Shown here: positions 1 through 10,744 of the stretch, one piece after another
How the letters are laid out: each line of letters starts with the position of its first letter
Numbering within the stretch: position 1 is the first letter of the stretch
From: Gordius sp. MW1
Lineage: Eukaryota; Nematomorpha; Gordioida; Gordea; Gordiidae
Assembly (NCBI GenBank): GCA_964036665.1
Contig: OZ038531.1
Coordinates: 22,836,591-22,900,590 of the forward strand
Direction of reading: 5' to 3'
Length of the DNA stretch: 64,000 bases
The notes under the pieces: generated by a model
Told to the model about the DNA's origin: nothing
Databases searched by the model: none
What the model saw: the letters and a program-made list of their open reading frames with translations, nothing else
Made by a program: the position numbers and the translations under genes

Positions 1-540
1 GCGGTATAACTAATTATCACAAGAACATATTATGGTGTTTGTTTTTCATCAAATTGCAAATTTTTAAAAAATATATTGTAAATAAATAATATTGGATTAA
101 AAAGCAACTTAAATTTTAAACTTTTATTTACGCGATGGGCAAGTAACCGAGTTTTAAAATAACTTTAGGTTTAATTAAAATAAAAAAGGTCACAACTTGC
201 AAGAAATTTTCTTTAAATACCTTTCATCCTGCATAAATACCGCCATCTATAAATAATTTTGTTGGAAATGCAATATTTCGAAATTTTGACCATCTCGTAG
301 CCGCTCCCAAAATTTTTATGATTGAAATATGATAATGGGTCATAAAGGAGTTCACATTGTGAAATTGGTAATTTCAAATACCGGAGAAATATGTTTTTAT
401 GATTGGCCCAAAATGGCTAAAACTTTCAGAAATTTATCTAATAAATGAGACCTACACCCTCACAAAAAATTATCCTGATCCGAAATGGTCGGTAGAAAAC
501 GTTTTGAAGGAAAATAAGAATATTTTTTCGAAGTTTTTTA
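1..540. other. AT-rich non-coding DNA, left edge
   Basis: No reading frame or recognisable RNA gene is visible. Similarity to the corresponding part of copy B (about 24170-24240) stops near position 500. The last two exons expected for the copy A gene therefore do not appear here; they are either beyond the left edge or lost. Confidence 0.5.
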
Positions 541-719
541 AATTCTTAACAAAAAAGCTTTTTCAACGCTGATGAAGTTAGATTACAAAAAAAGGTTTAT
601 GCCTAGTTAAGATATTAGTCCAAACAAATTACGCTCATTTCATCACAGTGTCTCTATCAGAGCAGAGCTCATTAAACGTGCATGCACCACTATTTTCTCA
701 AAAAAGCACTTGTTTTCAC

Positions 720-3700
720 CTTGTCTAATATTGGTTTCCCCGAGATATTCAATACCTCTACATTTCCTATAATGTGAATTTTACTAATTTTTGATGGAGG
801 CTCTATCTGTGCATGTTCTGTAATTTCTACTTTAGCTAGCGTTTCTTCCATACAAGCCACATCCCCCGGTTTTTTCAGAGTTGTTTTACCGCATACTAAT
901 GTATTGACTGCAACTTGGTCCATTTCGACATTTTCTTCTCCTTTAGACAAATTTGAGGGTATATTAACTACGTAAGGTGAATTTAAAAGATGTTTTTCTG
1001 GGTATTCAACTTCGTAAACAAATTCTAATCTTTGCACACTTGCTGATCGATAAGTATTATTAACATCATCGGTTTGGAAAGTTACTAATCTGTAAAGCAA
1101 CAAAAAAATTAACCTATAAATAAAATACTTCAAATTATATTAATATTGAACAATAAAAATTAACGTTATAGAGTATTGACGAGGTGTTAAAGTGTTAAGC
1201 AACATCTAAGCTAATGGAAAAATTCTGTAATAACCATTTTTTTCATATCTCCATCAGGATGTTCAAAAAATTAAATACTTAATAAAAACAGTTTCTTATT
1301 CTGTGCAAAATATATTAAAATAAAGAGTAAAAGTCATTATGTACTATACAATACTGGCAAAGTTTTAAATTGCTTATGCATTTGTCATGAGAAATTAAAA
1401 TTTTTTGGTTATTTATATAACAACTAAAGTACAATTAGGTGATAGTGTCACTTTGGTTTTGATCATGTTTACTTGAGGTTGGCTTTATATTTGACTAGCT
1501 TGTCTTCCTTAACACTATATAAAGTGGGTTTTATTAATGGAGGAATGTCCTTTATATCTTTTTCATCATTTCCCATATTTAGTGGTTGAAATGTGATTTC
1601 TTGAATGGCAAAATCTATTATATCTTGAGGCACAAAGCTATGATGAACTGAGACAAATTTTGGCCCTAACAAAATATATTAGTGATTGTAAAATTTTTGG
1701 GTTTAATTTTCTTTAATTTCTATTTTACCCAACTCAGCAAATGTTAATAAAAACTGAGCAAATATTAATACTATCAAAACATTCAACAGCAAGTTAGATT
1801 AAAACAACTTAAATTGTTTCAAAAAGGCTGGCAATACTAAATTAAAAAAAATTAAAGCGTATGATAAGGTATTGAAATTTTTTTTTAAATTTAGTAAAAA
1901 AAACTTTGTATTCAATTAAAATGTGAGAGTTAATATATAATCATAGTAACTCACCTAAGAATCATGCAACTATAAAAAGCAACATAAAATAATTTAATTT
2001 TTATACAGGGCACTTAAAATTTGCAAAAAAGATAAAATATAGAAGCCCTTAAATATCAAGCCACATTAGATAAGGGCAGGATTTAAAAAGAGAGTTCAAT
2101 AGTGAACAGGGGCATTCCATGTCAAATCAATCATAAAAACGCGATATTTTGGCCAACCCTCTCAGGAATATTTGAAATTTGGTGAAAATGTAGAAACTGT
2201 TGATACTATGAAATGTGGAAAGTTTAAGCTCATTCGGATAAGATAACTATTTTTCGAGTTAAAGTACATATTTTGGATTTTTTGAGCATTTACCATTGGT
2301 CACCCACTCCCTTTTTCATTTACATTGTTATATAGGTGGTGAAAAACGTTTGTTTCGAATTTCAAAAGGTTTGGGACAAGTCAATCAACGGTAGAAATGA
2401 CATTTCAACCATAATTAGATGAAAAATTGAGCCAAAAAAATAATTTAAATTTTCTTCTATGGAGACAGGTCTTACCTTTCACTATAACAAGATTTTATGA
2501 TTTGGGGTTCAATTTTTGATCTTTGAGCCCCCACAACACGAAAAGCAATAGTCTAAATAAGCTAAAACTTTCCAAATAAAAATCTGAGGGGGCTGCCAAA
2601 AACGTGGCAATTATACAACAAAAAGGGGCTTAACTTTAAAGATTTTAAAAATGCCAGTCTAAGTAAAAGATATATTAAATAATTTATGTCTACATAAGTT
2701 AAGTTTGCTTTGTACGTAGCTATAAGACTTAGATGAAAAATAAAGAATGATTGTTTAAGCAACTATTTGATTAATATTGGGCTAATAGTGATTATAAAAT
2801 TGCTAAAAATCTGAAAATCAAATGGATTTAATTTGACTAACTAATTACAATGGTTAAAACTTAGAAAAAGAAGTTATAGGGTTTTAATAAATATTATTCA
2901 AATGTTATCAATATAACAAGTATGTAGAATTAATAGAATTAAATTTCTTTCATTGGACCAAAAAAGTAAGACTAAGATTTTGTGTTGAATAAAATATTTA
3001 AAGATATATAAAATAGTTTTTCAATAAATTTGTGTTACCATCATGGTATATTGCTACATTGATTATGTAAATTGATCTTTCACTCATATGAACTAGAACT
3101 CCTGTATTGGCATCAAACCTTGATTGCATTTTAGAGTCAGAATTAATCTTTGTTTTAAAGGTATAAAGTTTTAAGTTGTGAATACACACTCCTCCCAAAT
3201 CCCCCAAAAAATTAATCTTATATAGTTTGAATTCAGTAGGGCCAAAAGATATAGTTAATACATAATCTTTATACTCATACATTAATGTGTTTAAAACATT
3301 GAGTGATTTTGAATTCCGATCATATTCAAGTTTTGGATACTATAATAAATTAAGAATTATCAGTAAATCTTCATGAATTAATACTGAGTAAAAATGCACA
3401 TCTCTATTCAATATAACTAAGTTTGAGGAGTCGCAAAGAAGTAAAAAATCTCAAATCTTAGGAGAACGAGCTAGTAGGAGAGATGCCTTGAGGTTGCGAG
3501 AGAGATTATTTCCAATTCATCAAAGTTTGTTTTTGATGTATCACCATAATCATGTGGATTCAAGACATTTAACTATAATGCTTTAAGGATGATTTATAAT
3601 GTTGATAACCTTATTTTTAATAGCAACAAAAATAGACTCTTTGTTTTCTTTATCACTATACCATTTAATAATGGGATAAGGCATAAAATAAATTTCGTCA

Positions 3701-4522
3701 TTTTGAATCTTTTTTTCCAATTCAAATTTATAGTAATTAAGGGGAATACACCTATGAAAATAAATAATATATTTATATTGCAAAAAAAAATTCTATTTTA
3801 TATGGGCACATATTAGAATTTAAAACATCGGTAGTACTTGCATTTTTTATTGTCTTTTACATTATCACCACCAGGGACCAATACTTCATAAACAAAAATT
3901 TCACCATAAAAATTAATATAAGCCAGTTTGCAACTGTAATTAATTTCTAGCTCACTATCGGACATTTTTCTACATGTATATTGATTGGAAAATGCAATAT
4001 TACATATAAAATTGTGTGATGTCTTAAGCACTGTTTTGATATTAGCATCTTTCCACATTACTTTAACACTATAGGTCATTACTTTACCTGAATGCACTAT
4101 GTAGAAAAAATTATAAAAACTTAATTCAATCATCTTATTTTTATAACCTTTATCCCAAAAATAAAAAAATTTATGCAAAAGAAATTTAAATGCAAATATA
4201 TAAAGGTAAGATTAATATATATATGTATTTGTAATTAAGTAAAAATTTGTAAATAAATCTTACATTTCACTGCATATGCCAACAATTTAAGTTCTTTTTG
4301 ATAATCAATTATATTTGCTTTTAACCAAGACAAATCCCATGAAAAGTTACCTAAGTTTTCTAATTCATTCTAAGACAATTTATTTATTTTATCACAATAT
4401 ATAACTTGTTTGATATTAGTAGCGGCCTGATAGTCATATTCCGAATTTTTTCTATCAACAACATAGCTAAAATATTACATAGAACTTTTACATTAAAAAA
4501 CATACAATTGTTTTTTTCCCAT
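720..4522 (-). pseudogene. Ge-1/EDC4-like gene, copy A (broken, 3' end missing)
   Basis: This is a paralogue of the complete gene at 23745-28559, with nine matching exons on the minus strand: 4522-4506, 4466-4406, 4369-4264, 4147-3838, 3751-3610, 3572-3385, 3339-3039, 1665-1473 and 1089-720. Exon 6 is 188 nt against 213 nt in copy B. The 25-nt net loss shifts the frame and brings a TAG stop soon after the deletion. Two donor sites are weakened (GTTATA after exon 2 and GTTATC after exon 5, where copy B has GTAATA and GTAAGT). The last two exons are absent from the window. Exons 4, 7, 8 and 9 remain open. The hydrophobic start of the 147-residue frame at 690-1133 is translated intron, since the exon begins at the acceptor near 1090; it should not be read as a signal peptide. 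Whether copy A is transcribed cannot be seen. Confidence 0.7.
2095..2560. repeat. Interspersed repeat in intron 7 of copy A
   Basis: This stretch begins with a GGGGCATTCCATG-type sequence and has a counterpart in intron 7 of copy B at about 25990-26340. The shared position shows the insertion predates the A/B duplication. No coding capacity is visible. Confidence 0.5.
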
Positions 4523-4614
4523 TGTTATCTGACTGTGCAAACCTAAATTAATTTGATACTTAGGTGAAAATTTCACTTCTGTTCAAAATCTAATATATTC
4601 AAAATGTAATATAG

Positions 4615-4790
4615 GCAAAAATTGCTTATGCGCATGCGCAGTTATAACCCTTCGCGTTTGGTAAGTTTTCCAATCTTATTATCTTTGTTAATATTATTAT
4701 CGTTTATTTTGTAAATTTCATGTAATATAGGCTAAATGTAATATAGGCAAGGGTTAGGGTTAGATTTAGTGATTTATTTGATAATATGTA
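4615..4790. repeat. Repeat with 'TAATATAGGCAAGGGTTAGGG' type sequence
   Basis: Short phrases of this stretch (ATATAGGCAA followed by GGTTAGGGTTAG and ATTTAGTG) recur near 6615-6690, 10785-10870 and 54880-54965. They form a dispersed repeat family. The TTAGGG-like phrase is too short to be a telomere. Confidence 0.45.
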
Positions 4791-4971
4791 TTACTTATAG
4801 AGCTGTTAAAAGTTCCTTTTAAAAAGGAATTTGTCAAGTTCCAGTTCCTTTGCCTAAAATGGAACTAGTTCCAGTTCCTAGTTCCTCATTTTAAAATGGA
4901 ACTAGTTCCAGTTCAGTTCCTTTTTTAATTTTTTTTAAATGTATAAACATCTTTTATTAATTCATAAAACC

Positions 4972-5233
4972 CATGGGCGTAAGCAGGTTTTGAATTAGGG
5001 GTGGGCAGATTTTCCTATAAAATTTTGCCTTAGAGCAAAAAAAAAGGTCTCGACTATCCGGAGGGGGGCTCAGAGCCTAATTAGGGTGGGGCAGAGCCTA
5101 ATGAGGGTGGGGCAGAGCAAAATTAGGGGGGGGGGTGCAAAATATAGTTTTTTTAATTCTTAAAAGTTTTTGTATTGAAAAAATTTTTTTTAATTAGGGG
5201 TGGGCAGCCGCCCCCCCCCCGCGTACGCCCATG
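4972..5233. mobile_element. MITE with CATGGGCGTA ends (copy a)
   Basis: The element starts CATGGGCGTAAGCAGG and ends with GCGTACGCCCATG. It is flanked by ATAAAACC and TTAAAACC, an 8-bp duplication with one mismatch. The interior is G-rich then C-rich with no coding capacity. It is inserted inside the hAT remnant, so it is younger than that element. Confidence 0.75.
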
Positions 5234-5254
5234 TTAAAACCAATATATTATATA

Positions 5255-5488
5255 TTAAAATTTATAAAAATCATCAGGTAATAAATGTTTATTTGATTTT
5301 AACAAAATATTATTTTCAAAGTAGTCATCTAAAAGACATATTCGCTTGTCTCCAAATAAAATTTTGCCCAAGTTAAATAATCTTTCCACAGGGGCACTTG
5401 ATGGTAATGGCGTATTATATTTAATAAATAGTTTTTTTAAATTGGGAAAACTTTCTAAAAGACTTAAATTTCGGTTAGAAGAAAGCAA
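5255..5488 (-). pseudogene. hAT transposase C-terminal dimerisation domain
   Basis: The 77-residue frame carries the C-terminal hAT dimerisation pattern. Phe-Pro-Asn-Leu is followed by a conserved SSAPVERLFNLGK segment (the family has SSA-x-ER-x-FS), then a basic/hydrophobic tail ending in Lys-His-Leu. It lies between the terminal inverted repeats of the 973-bp element. The N-terminal BED finger and the RNase H-like catalytic core are absent, so this is a fragment. Confidence 0.8.
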
Positions 5489-5788
5489 AAAACGTTCAAT
5501 TGATTCATTCTTTTCATCATTTTTTAATTAAAAAAAATCCATTTCTGATAAATTAACAAACACTACCGTAAATCAAATACTAAATAATATTTAAATTATA
5601 AATTAATTAAAAAATTTTTAATGCAAATTGAAATTGGCAAAGGGAACTTAAAAGGAACTTGTAAATAGTTCCTTTTGCGATAAATTGAGAAAAAAAAGGA
5701 ACTAGTTCCAGTTCCAGTTCCTCTCATAAAAAGGAACTAGTTCCAGGAACTAGTTCCTTTAACAGCTTTAATTACTTATTATATTTTG

Positions 5789-5960
5789 CATGGGCGTAGC
5801 CAGGGGGGGGGGGGCGGCTGCCCCCCCCCCTAATTTAAGAAAAAAAATTTTTCCAATGCAAAACATTGAAAAATTAAAAAAATTTATGTTTCGCCCCCCT
5901 CTAAATGAACTTTTAAACGTTTTGCCCCCCCCCCTAATCCAAAACCTGGCTACGCCCATG
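5789..5960. mobile_element. MITE with CATGGGCGTAGCCAG ends (copy b)
   Basis: This 172-bp element begins CATGGGCGTAGCCAGG and ends CCTGGCTACGCCCATG, a near-perfect inverted repeat. It is bracketed by a perfect 8-bp duplication ATATTTTG (5781-5788 and 5961-5968). It is the best preserved copy of this family in the window and defines its boundaries. The 8-bp duplication suggests mobilisation by a hAT-type transposase. Confidence 0.85.
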
Positions 5961-6027
5961 ATATTTTGCCTATATTATATTTTGAACCAGATTCGAAAAT
6001 TTGATATTTTTAAAAATCAAATAACTT

Positions 6028-6204
6028 GGTGGCCCGTCAACTCGCCGAAAACAATCTCGCCGAATTTAATGCCCCCCAGCTAAAAAATGTTCCCTAATTT
6101 GTGATTGGTTGAATGGGGGACGATTTTAAGCTGGGGGAACAACCAATAGAAAATGTCCCCTGGTGATTTTCGGCGAGATTGTTTTCGGCGAGTTGATAGG
6201 GCAG
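6028..6204. mobile_element. MITE with CAACTCGCCGAAAACA inverted repeats
   Basis: The inverted repeats contain CAACTCGCCGAAAACAATC on the left and its complement on the right, about 30 bp in all. The flanks CAAATAACTT at 6018-6027 and 6205-6214 are a direct repeat of 9-10 bp. A duplication of this size points to a Mutator-like origin, but the outermost bases of the two ends differ and no transposase is present. Confidence 0.7.
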
Positions 6205-6408
6205 CAAATAACTTCCCGTCGCATCTGCTCCTCTCCTGGTCAAAAAAACTAATGGACAAAATCCCGAAACTAATCAGAACCTATGAGTTTAATATAAGAC
6301 AGTATATATAGGCAAAGATATGTTAATTTAAATATCTACCCATGATTTTACATTGCTAATTAATTTATAATCTAGATTATTTAACGTTAAATTGATAGAT
6401 ATTTAAAA

Positions 6409-6590
6409 AAACTCGGACCTTCGGCCCTCATGGGAAGGGGGAAGGGAGAAGGGAAGGGGGGGGGGGAAGGGAAGGGGGGACGACTCATCTATACTTCGTA
6501 TAAATGTATCATATTTGCTATGCAATTTATGGGCGAGAAAGGTGGGAAGGGGCGAGAATGCCTATAGGGGGGTATTAAATGCCTAATGAT
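6409..6590 (+). repeat. GC-rich CCTTCGG hairpin / GGGAAGGGG repeat (copy 1)
   Basis: Here the repeat begins with an imperfect hairpin around CGGACCTTCGGCCC. Next come a purine run of GGGAAGGGG type, a constant block GACGACTCATCTATAC, a TTTGCTATGCAATTTATGGG dyad, and a G-rich tail ending in TATTAAATGC. The same order recurs at 21957-22130, 51629-51780, 54683-54835 and 58830-59000, and inverted at 10560-10740. It is not coding. Confidence 0.7.
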
Positions 6591-6869
6591 TAATTAATTA
6601 TCTATACAAATTTTCAGGGTTAGATTTAGTGTTTGCATCTAGTTGCGTATTACATTAGTTTTTATGGCCTTTAGTGATTATGGGTCTAACAAACATTATA
6701 TTATAAAACATCACAATGTTAAGAATTTGCAGAATTGTTGGAAGAAATTTTTTGTTGAATTTGAACAATTTTTAATTAAAAAAATCAAAAATTTGGCCAT
6801 GGTCATTTTTTCTCTATTGGTCAGTACCAACAGATACTCTATAAGTCAATGATAGCCAAAAAAACGGGA

Positions 6870-7495
6870 AAAAAAATTTTGATGCTCACTTTGGCCAATG
6901 GTCATTTTTTTCCATTGGTCAGCAGCCAGCACACGGTAAAAGTGGATATAAATTCATAAGAGTAAAAAAAACGAAAAAAAAATTTCGAATCACATTTTGG
7001 CCAATGGTCTTTTTTTCCATTGGTCAGCAACCAGGACACGGTAAAGGTGGATATAAATTCATAATAGTCCAAAAAAACGAAAAAAAAATTTTCGAATCAC
7101 ATTTTGGCCAATGGTCATTTTATTCCATTGGTCAGCAGCCAGCGGACGGCCAAAAAGTCATGATAGCAATGGTAGGAACAGGAACAATCATAATAGTCAA
7201 AAAAAACGAAAAAAATAATTTCGATTCACATTTTGGCCAATGGTCATTTTTTCCATCGGTCAGGAGCCAGCGGACGGCCAAAAGGTCATAATAGCATTGG
7301 TAGTAACAGGAACAATCATAATAGTAAAAAAAAACAAAAAAATAAACTCGGATTCACATTTTGGCCAATGGTCATTTTTTCATTGGTCAGCAGCCAGCGG
7401 ACGGCCAAAAAGTCTTATTATCAATGATATTAGTAACAAGAACAATCATAAGAGTCAAAAAAAACTCCGGGATTCTAACCCAAAAACTAGTTAAA
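6870..7495 (+). repeat. Satellite-like array, ~106/128-bp units
   Basis: The phrase TTTTGGCCAATGGTCA recurs at about 7000, 7106, 7234 and 7362, giving spacings of 106, 128 and 128 bp. Each unit holds the dyad TGGCCAATGG ... CCATTGGTCA. The 128-bp form then has CGGACGGCCAAAA and GGTAGTAACAGGAAC-like sequence; the shorter form has CACGGTAAA and GTGGATATAAATTC. Open frames of 60-100 residues in these units are by-products of the repeats and differ in frame between units. Confidence 0.85.
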
Positions 7496-7639
7496 TTGCA
7501 TAGCAATTAAAAGTAAACAACTTTTATTTATGTTTATTATATAATAAAATAAAACAATAATAGAACAAGCGGACGGCCAAAAAGTCATATTATCAATGGT
7601 AGTAACAGGAAATATATATTAATTTAATTTAAAAAATAA

Positions 7640-7720
7640 AAAATAAATTTGCCCTCTCCGGGAATCGAACCAGCAATTCAGAACGTTCGCCGGGGTTCGA
7701 ACCCATCTTAATAGAGGCAT
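7640..7720 (-). repeat. tRNA-like (SINE-type) B-box sequence
   Basis: The minus strand reads GGGTTCGAACCCCGG and GGTTCGATTCCCGGAGAGGG, matching the pol III B-box consensus. AT-rich sequence and satellite units lie next to it. Similar B-boxes recur near 8650-8705, 9615-9650, 52075-52095, 52355-52380 and 55690-55740. No complete tRNA cloverleaf is visible, so this is a SINE-type relic. Confidence 0.5.
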
Positions 7721-7859
7721 AAGCTTTTGTAGGGGCACAGGGACCAATATCAGTAGAGGCATAGGCCCTTGTAGTGGAGAGCATAGGGTAATTATAGCAA
7801 TTAATATCAATGTTACCCAATTCAAAAACGAATAGATATACTTATGCATTAATTTAACG

Positions 7860-8035
7860 TAGCAACTAAAACCCGACCCCGCCCGAAAGCGAGGGAGATA
7901 GAGATGAGGGGTGGAGCACCTCTTTCTCATGCATTAATTTAAAAAATCGATAACCTAATATACCTAATGCAAATAGATAGGGAGGGTAACGGACGGACAA
8001 CGGACAACCAAAAACGAGCCCATAAATTGCATAGC
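7860..8035. repeat. Dispersed repeat ending CCCATAAATTGCATAGCAATTAA
   Basis: The block GCGAGGGAGATAGAGATGAGG, then AACGGACAACCAAAAACGAG, then the dyad ATTGCATAGCAATTAA, recurs at 8860-9095 and 62755-62975 in the same orientation. The terminal block recurs inverted at 9185-9240. It is associated with every satellite array and probably forms the end of a composite repetitive element. No gene is seen. Confidence 0.55.
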
Positions 8036-8039
8036 AATT

Positions 8040-8475
8040 AATAATTATATATCAATGGTAGTAACAGGAACAATCATAAGAGTCAAAAAAACGGAAAAAA
8101 ATTTCTATTCTCACTTTGGCTAATGGTCATTTTTTTCCAGTGGTCAGTACCAACAGATACTCTATAAGTCAATGTTAGCCAAAAAAACAAAAAAAAATTT
8201 TGATATATACTTTGGTCAATGGTCATTTTTTTCCATTGGTCAGCAGCCAGCGACCGGCCAAAAAGTCATAACAGCAATGGTAGTAACAGAAACAATCATA
8301 ATAGTCAAAAAAAAAACGAAAAAAATAATTTCGATTCACATTTTGGCCACTGGTCATTTTTTTCATTGGTCAGAAGCCAGCGGACGACCAAAAAGTCTTA
8401 TTATCAATGATAATAACAAGAACAATCATAAGAGTCAAAAAAAACTCCGGGATTCTAACTCAAAAAATAGTTAAA
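8040..8475 (+). repeat. Satellite-like array (second block)
   Basis: Three further units of the GGCCAATGGTCA satellite, followed by the phrase CTCCGGGATTCTAAC that also ends the first block. Internal frames are not genes. Confidence 0.8.
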
Positions 8476-9182
8476 TTGCATAGCAATTAAAAGTAAACAA
8501 CTTTTATTTATTTTTTTTTTTGATTATTGTTTCATATAATAAAATGAAACAATAATAGAACAAGCGGACGACCAAACAGTCATATTATCAATGGTAGTAA
8601 CAGGAAAAATATATTAATTTAATTTAAAAAATAAAAATAAAATCGCCCCTCTCCGGGAATCGAACCTGCAAATCAGTAGATTCGCCGGGGTTCGAACCCA
8701 CCATAGGCTTTTGTAGGGGCACAGGGACCCATATCAGTAGAGGCGTAGCCCTTGTAGTGGAGAGCATAGTGTAATTATAGCAATTAATATCAATGTTACC
8801 CAATTCAAAACGAATAGATATACTTATGCATTAATTTAACGTAGCAATTAAAACCCGACCCCGCCCGAAAGCGAGGGAGATTGAGATGAGGGATGGGGCA
8901 CCTCTTATGCATTAATTTAAAAAATAACACAGCGAGGGAGATAAAGATGAGGGGTGGGGCACCTCTTTCTCATGCATTAAGTTAAAAAATCGTTAATCTA
9001 ATATACCCATTGCAAATAGATAGGGAGGGTAACGGACAGACAACGGACAGACAACGGACAACCAAAAACGAGCCCATAAATTGCATAGCAATTAATATAG
9101 CCGGTTAACGTGTACTTATATACCGTTTCAAACAGTTCCCAAAAAAACTAATATTTGTGGTCCAATATATTAAAAATATGAT

Positions 9183-10130
9183 TATTAATTGCTATGCAAT
9201 TTATGGGCTCGTTTTTGGTTGTCCGTTGTCCGTTACCGTTGTCCGTCGTCCACCAAGTTATTTCTACAGTATCCTGAGCGGGAGTTCCTGAGTACGATCC
9301 CCGGAGAGGACAAAAATTTTTACTTTTTTTTAAATTAAATTAAAATTTTGTTCTTGTTAATACCAACAATAATATGACTTTATGACCGTCCGCAGGCTAC
9401 TGACCAATGGAAAAAATGACCATTGGCCAAATAAATCGAAATTTTATTTTTTCGTTTTTGAATTGAGTATATTAGGTTAACGTTGATAATTACCCTATGC
9501 CCTTTCCTACAAAGGCCTACGCCTCTACTGATATGGGTCCCTGTGCCCCTACAAATGCCTATGCCTCTACTGATATGGGTCCCTGTGCCCCTACAAAAGC
9601 CTATGTCTTTACTAATGTGGGTTCGAATCCCGGAGAGGGCAAAATTTTTATTTTTTTTTAAATTAAATTAATATATTGTTCTTGTTAATACCATTGATAA
9701 TGTGACCTTTTGGCCGTCCGTTGGGTGCTGACCAATAAAAAAAATGACCATTGGCCAAAATGTGAATGCAAGTTTTTTTTTCGTTTTTTTGACTATTATG
9801 ATTGTTCCTGTTACTACCATTGCTATTATGACTTTTTGGCCGTCCGTTGGCTGCTGACCAATGGAAAAAAATGACCATTGGCCAAAATGTGATTCAAAAA
9901 TTTTTTTTTTCGTTTTTTTTGACTATTATGATTGTTCCTGTTACTACCATTGCTATTATGCCTTTTTGCCGTCCGTTGGCTGCTGACCAATGGAAAAAAA
10001 TGACCATTGGCGAAAATGTGATTCAAAATTTTTTTTCGTTTTTTTTGACTATTATGAATTTATATCCACTTTTACCGACCCCTGGCTGCTGACCAATGAA
10101 AAAAAATGACCATTGGCCAAATTTTATATA
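9183..10130 (-). repeat. Satellite-like array, inverted orientation, with SINE-like B-box
   Basis: The dyad end ATTAATTGCTATGCAATTTATGGGC at about 9181 opens a block in which the satellite units run on the minus strand. This is opposite to the 6.9-8.5 kb blocks. A B-box sequence GGGTTCGAATCCCGGAGAGG lies at about 9621-9640 on the plus strand. The units are about 106-130 bp with the same dyads as elsewhere. The two orientations meet near 9.1-9.2 kb. Confidence 0.75.
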
Positions 10131-10264
10131 TAACCAAAAATTTATTATAGATGGTCTAACAGAATTTTTAACCTTATAAATGCATAAATGTATATTTTTT
10201 ATTGGGTTAAAAAACAGAACTTTATTATTTCATTATCTATATAAATAACATAATAACTTCTACT

Positions 10265-10360
10265 ATTTTAATACCAGCATGGTGTGACGGGTTACAGCGC
10301 ACGGCTTGTAAACAGATGCCTCTACTGATATGGTTTCAAATCTCGGCGAGGGCAAATTTT
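10265..10360 (+). repeat. tRNA-Thr-like SINE head (diverged)
   Basis: The sequence GGTGTGACGGGTTACAGCG looks like an A-box region. It is followed by CACGGCTTGTAAACAG (anticodon-arm-like, TGT) and later a decayed B-box TTTCAAATCTCGG. It is related to the better preserved copy at 54035-54118. The B-box is mutated, so it is not a functional tRNA gene. Confidence 0.55.
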
Positions 10361-10559
10361 TTATTATTTTTTAAATTAATTTAATATTTGTTTCTTGTTA
10401 ATAACATTGATAATATGACTTTTTGATCATCCGCAGGCTACTGACCAATGGAAAAATTGACCATTGGCCAAATAAATCGAAATTTTTTTTTCGTTTTTGA
10501 ATTGGTTAGCATTGATAATTACCCTATGCCTTCCCCTACAAGGGTCTATAACTAATTAT

Positions 10560-10740
10560 TTTGCATTTAATACCCCCCTATAGGCATTCTCGCCCTTTCC
10601 TACCTTTCTCGCCCATAAATAGCATAGCAAATATGCTACGTTTATACGGAGTATAGAAGAGTTCCCCCTTCCCTTCCCCCCTTCCCTTCCCCCACTCCCA
10701 TTTCCCCCTTCCCCTTCCCACGAGGGCCGAAGGCCCGAGT
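10560..10740 (-). repeat. GC-rich CCTTCGG hairpin repeat, inverted copy
   Basis: This is the reverse complement of the repeat at 6409-6590. It has ATACCCCCCTATAGGC, then ATAGCATAGCAAATATGC, pyrimidine runs of CCCTTCCCC, and ends with GAGGGCCGAAGGCCCGAG, which can form a hairpin. Confidence 0.7.
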
Positions 10741-10744
10741 TAAA

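Larger units (their letters stand above)
4798..5770 (-). mobile_element. hAT-family transposon remnant, 973 bp
   Basis: The ends are inverted repeats (TAGAGCTGTTAAAAG on the left, TAAAGCTGTTAAAGG on the complement of the right). They are flanked by a perfect 8-bp direct repeat ATTACTTA at 4790-4797 and 5771-5778, as expected for hAT transposition. Both subterminal regions are dense in GGAACTAGTTCC-like repeats, typical of transposase-binding regions. Inside is a minus-strand frame ending in a hAT dimerisation domain (5255-5488), and a MITE is inserted at 4972-5233. Most of the transposase is missing, so the copy is non-autonomous. Confidence 0.85.

Noticed and set aside
7004-7494. Several overlapping frames of 60-100 residues with repeated phrases such as MVIF-SIGQQP
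   Set aside because: They are translations of the satellite-like unit in different frames, recur wherever the unit occurs, and change frame between units.
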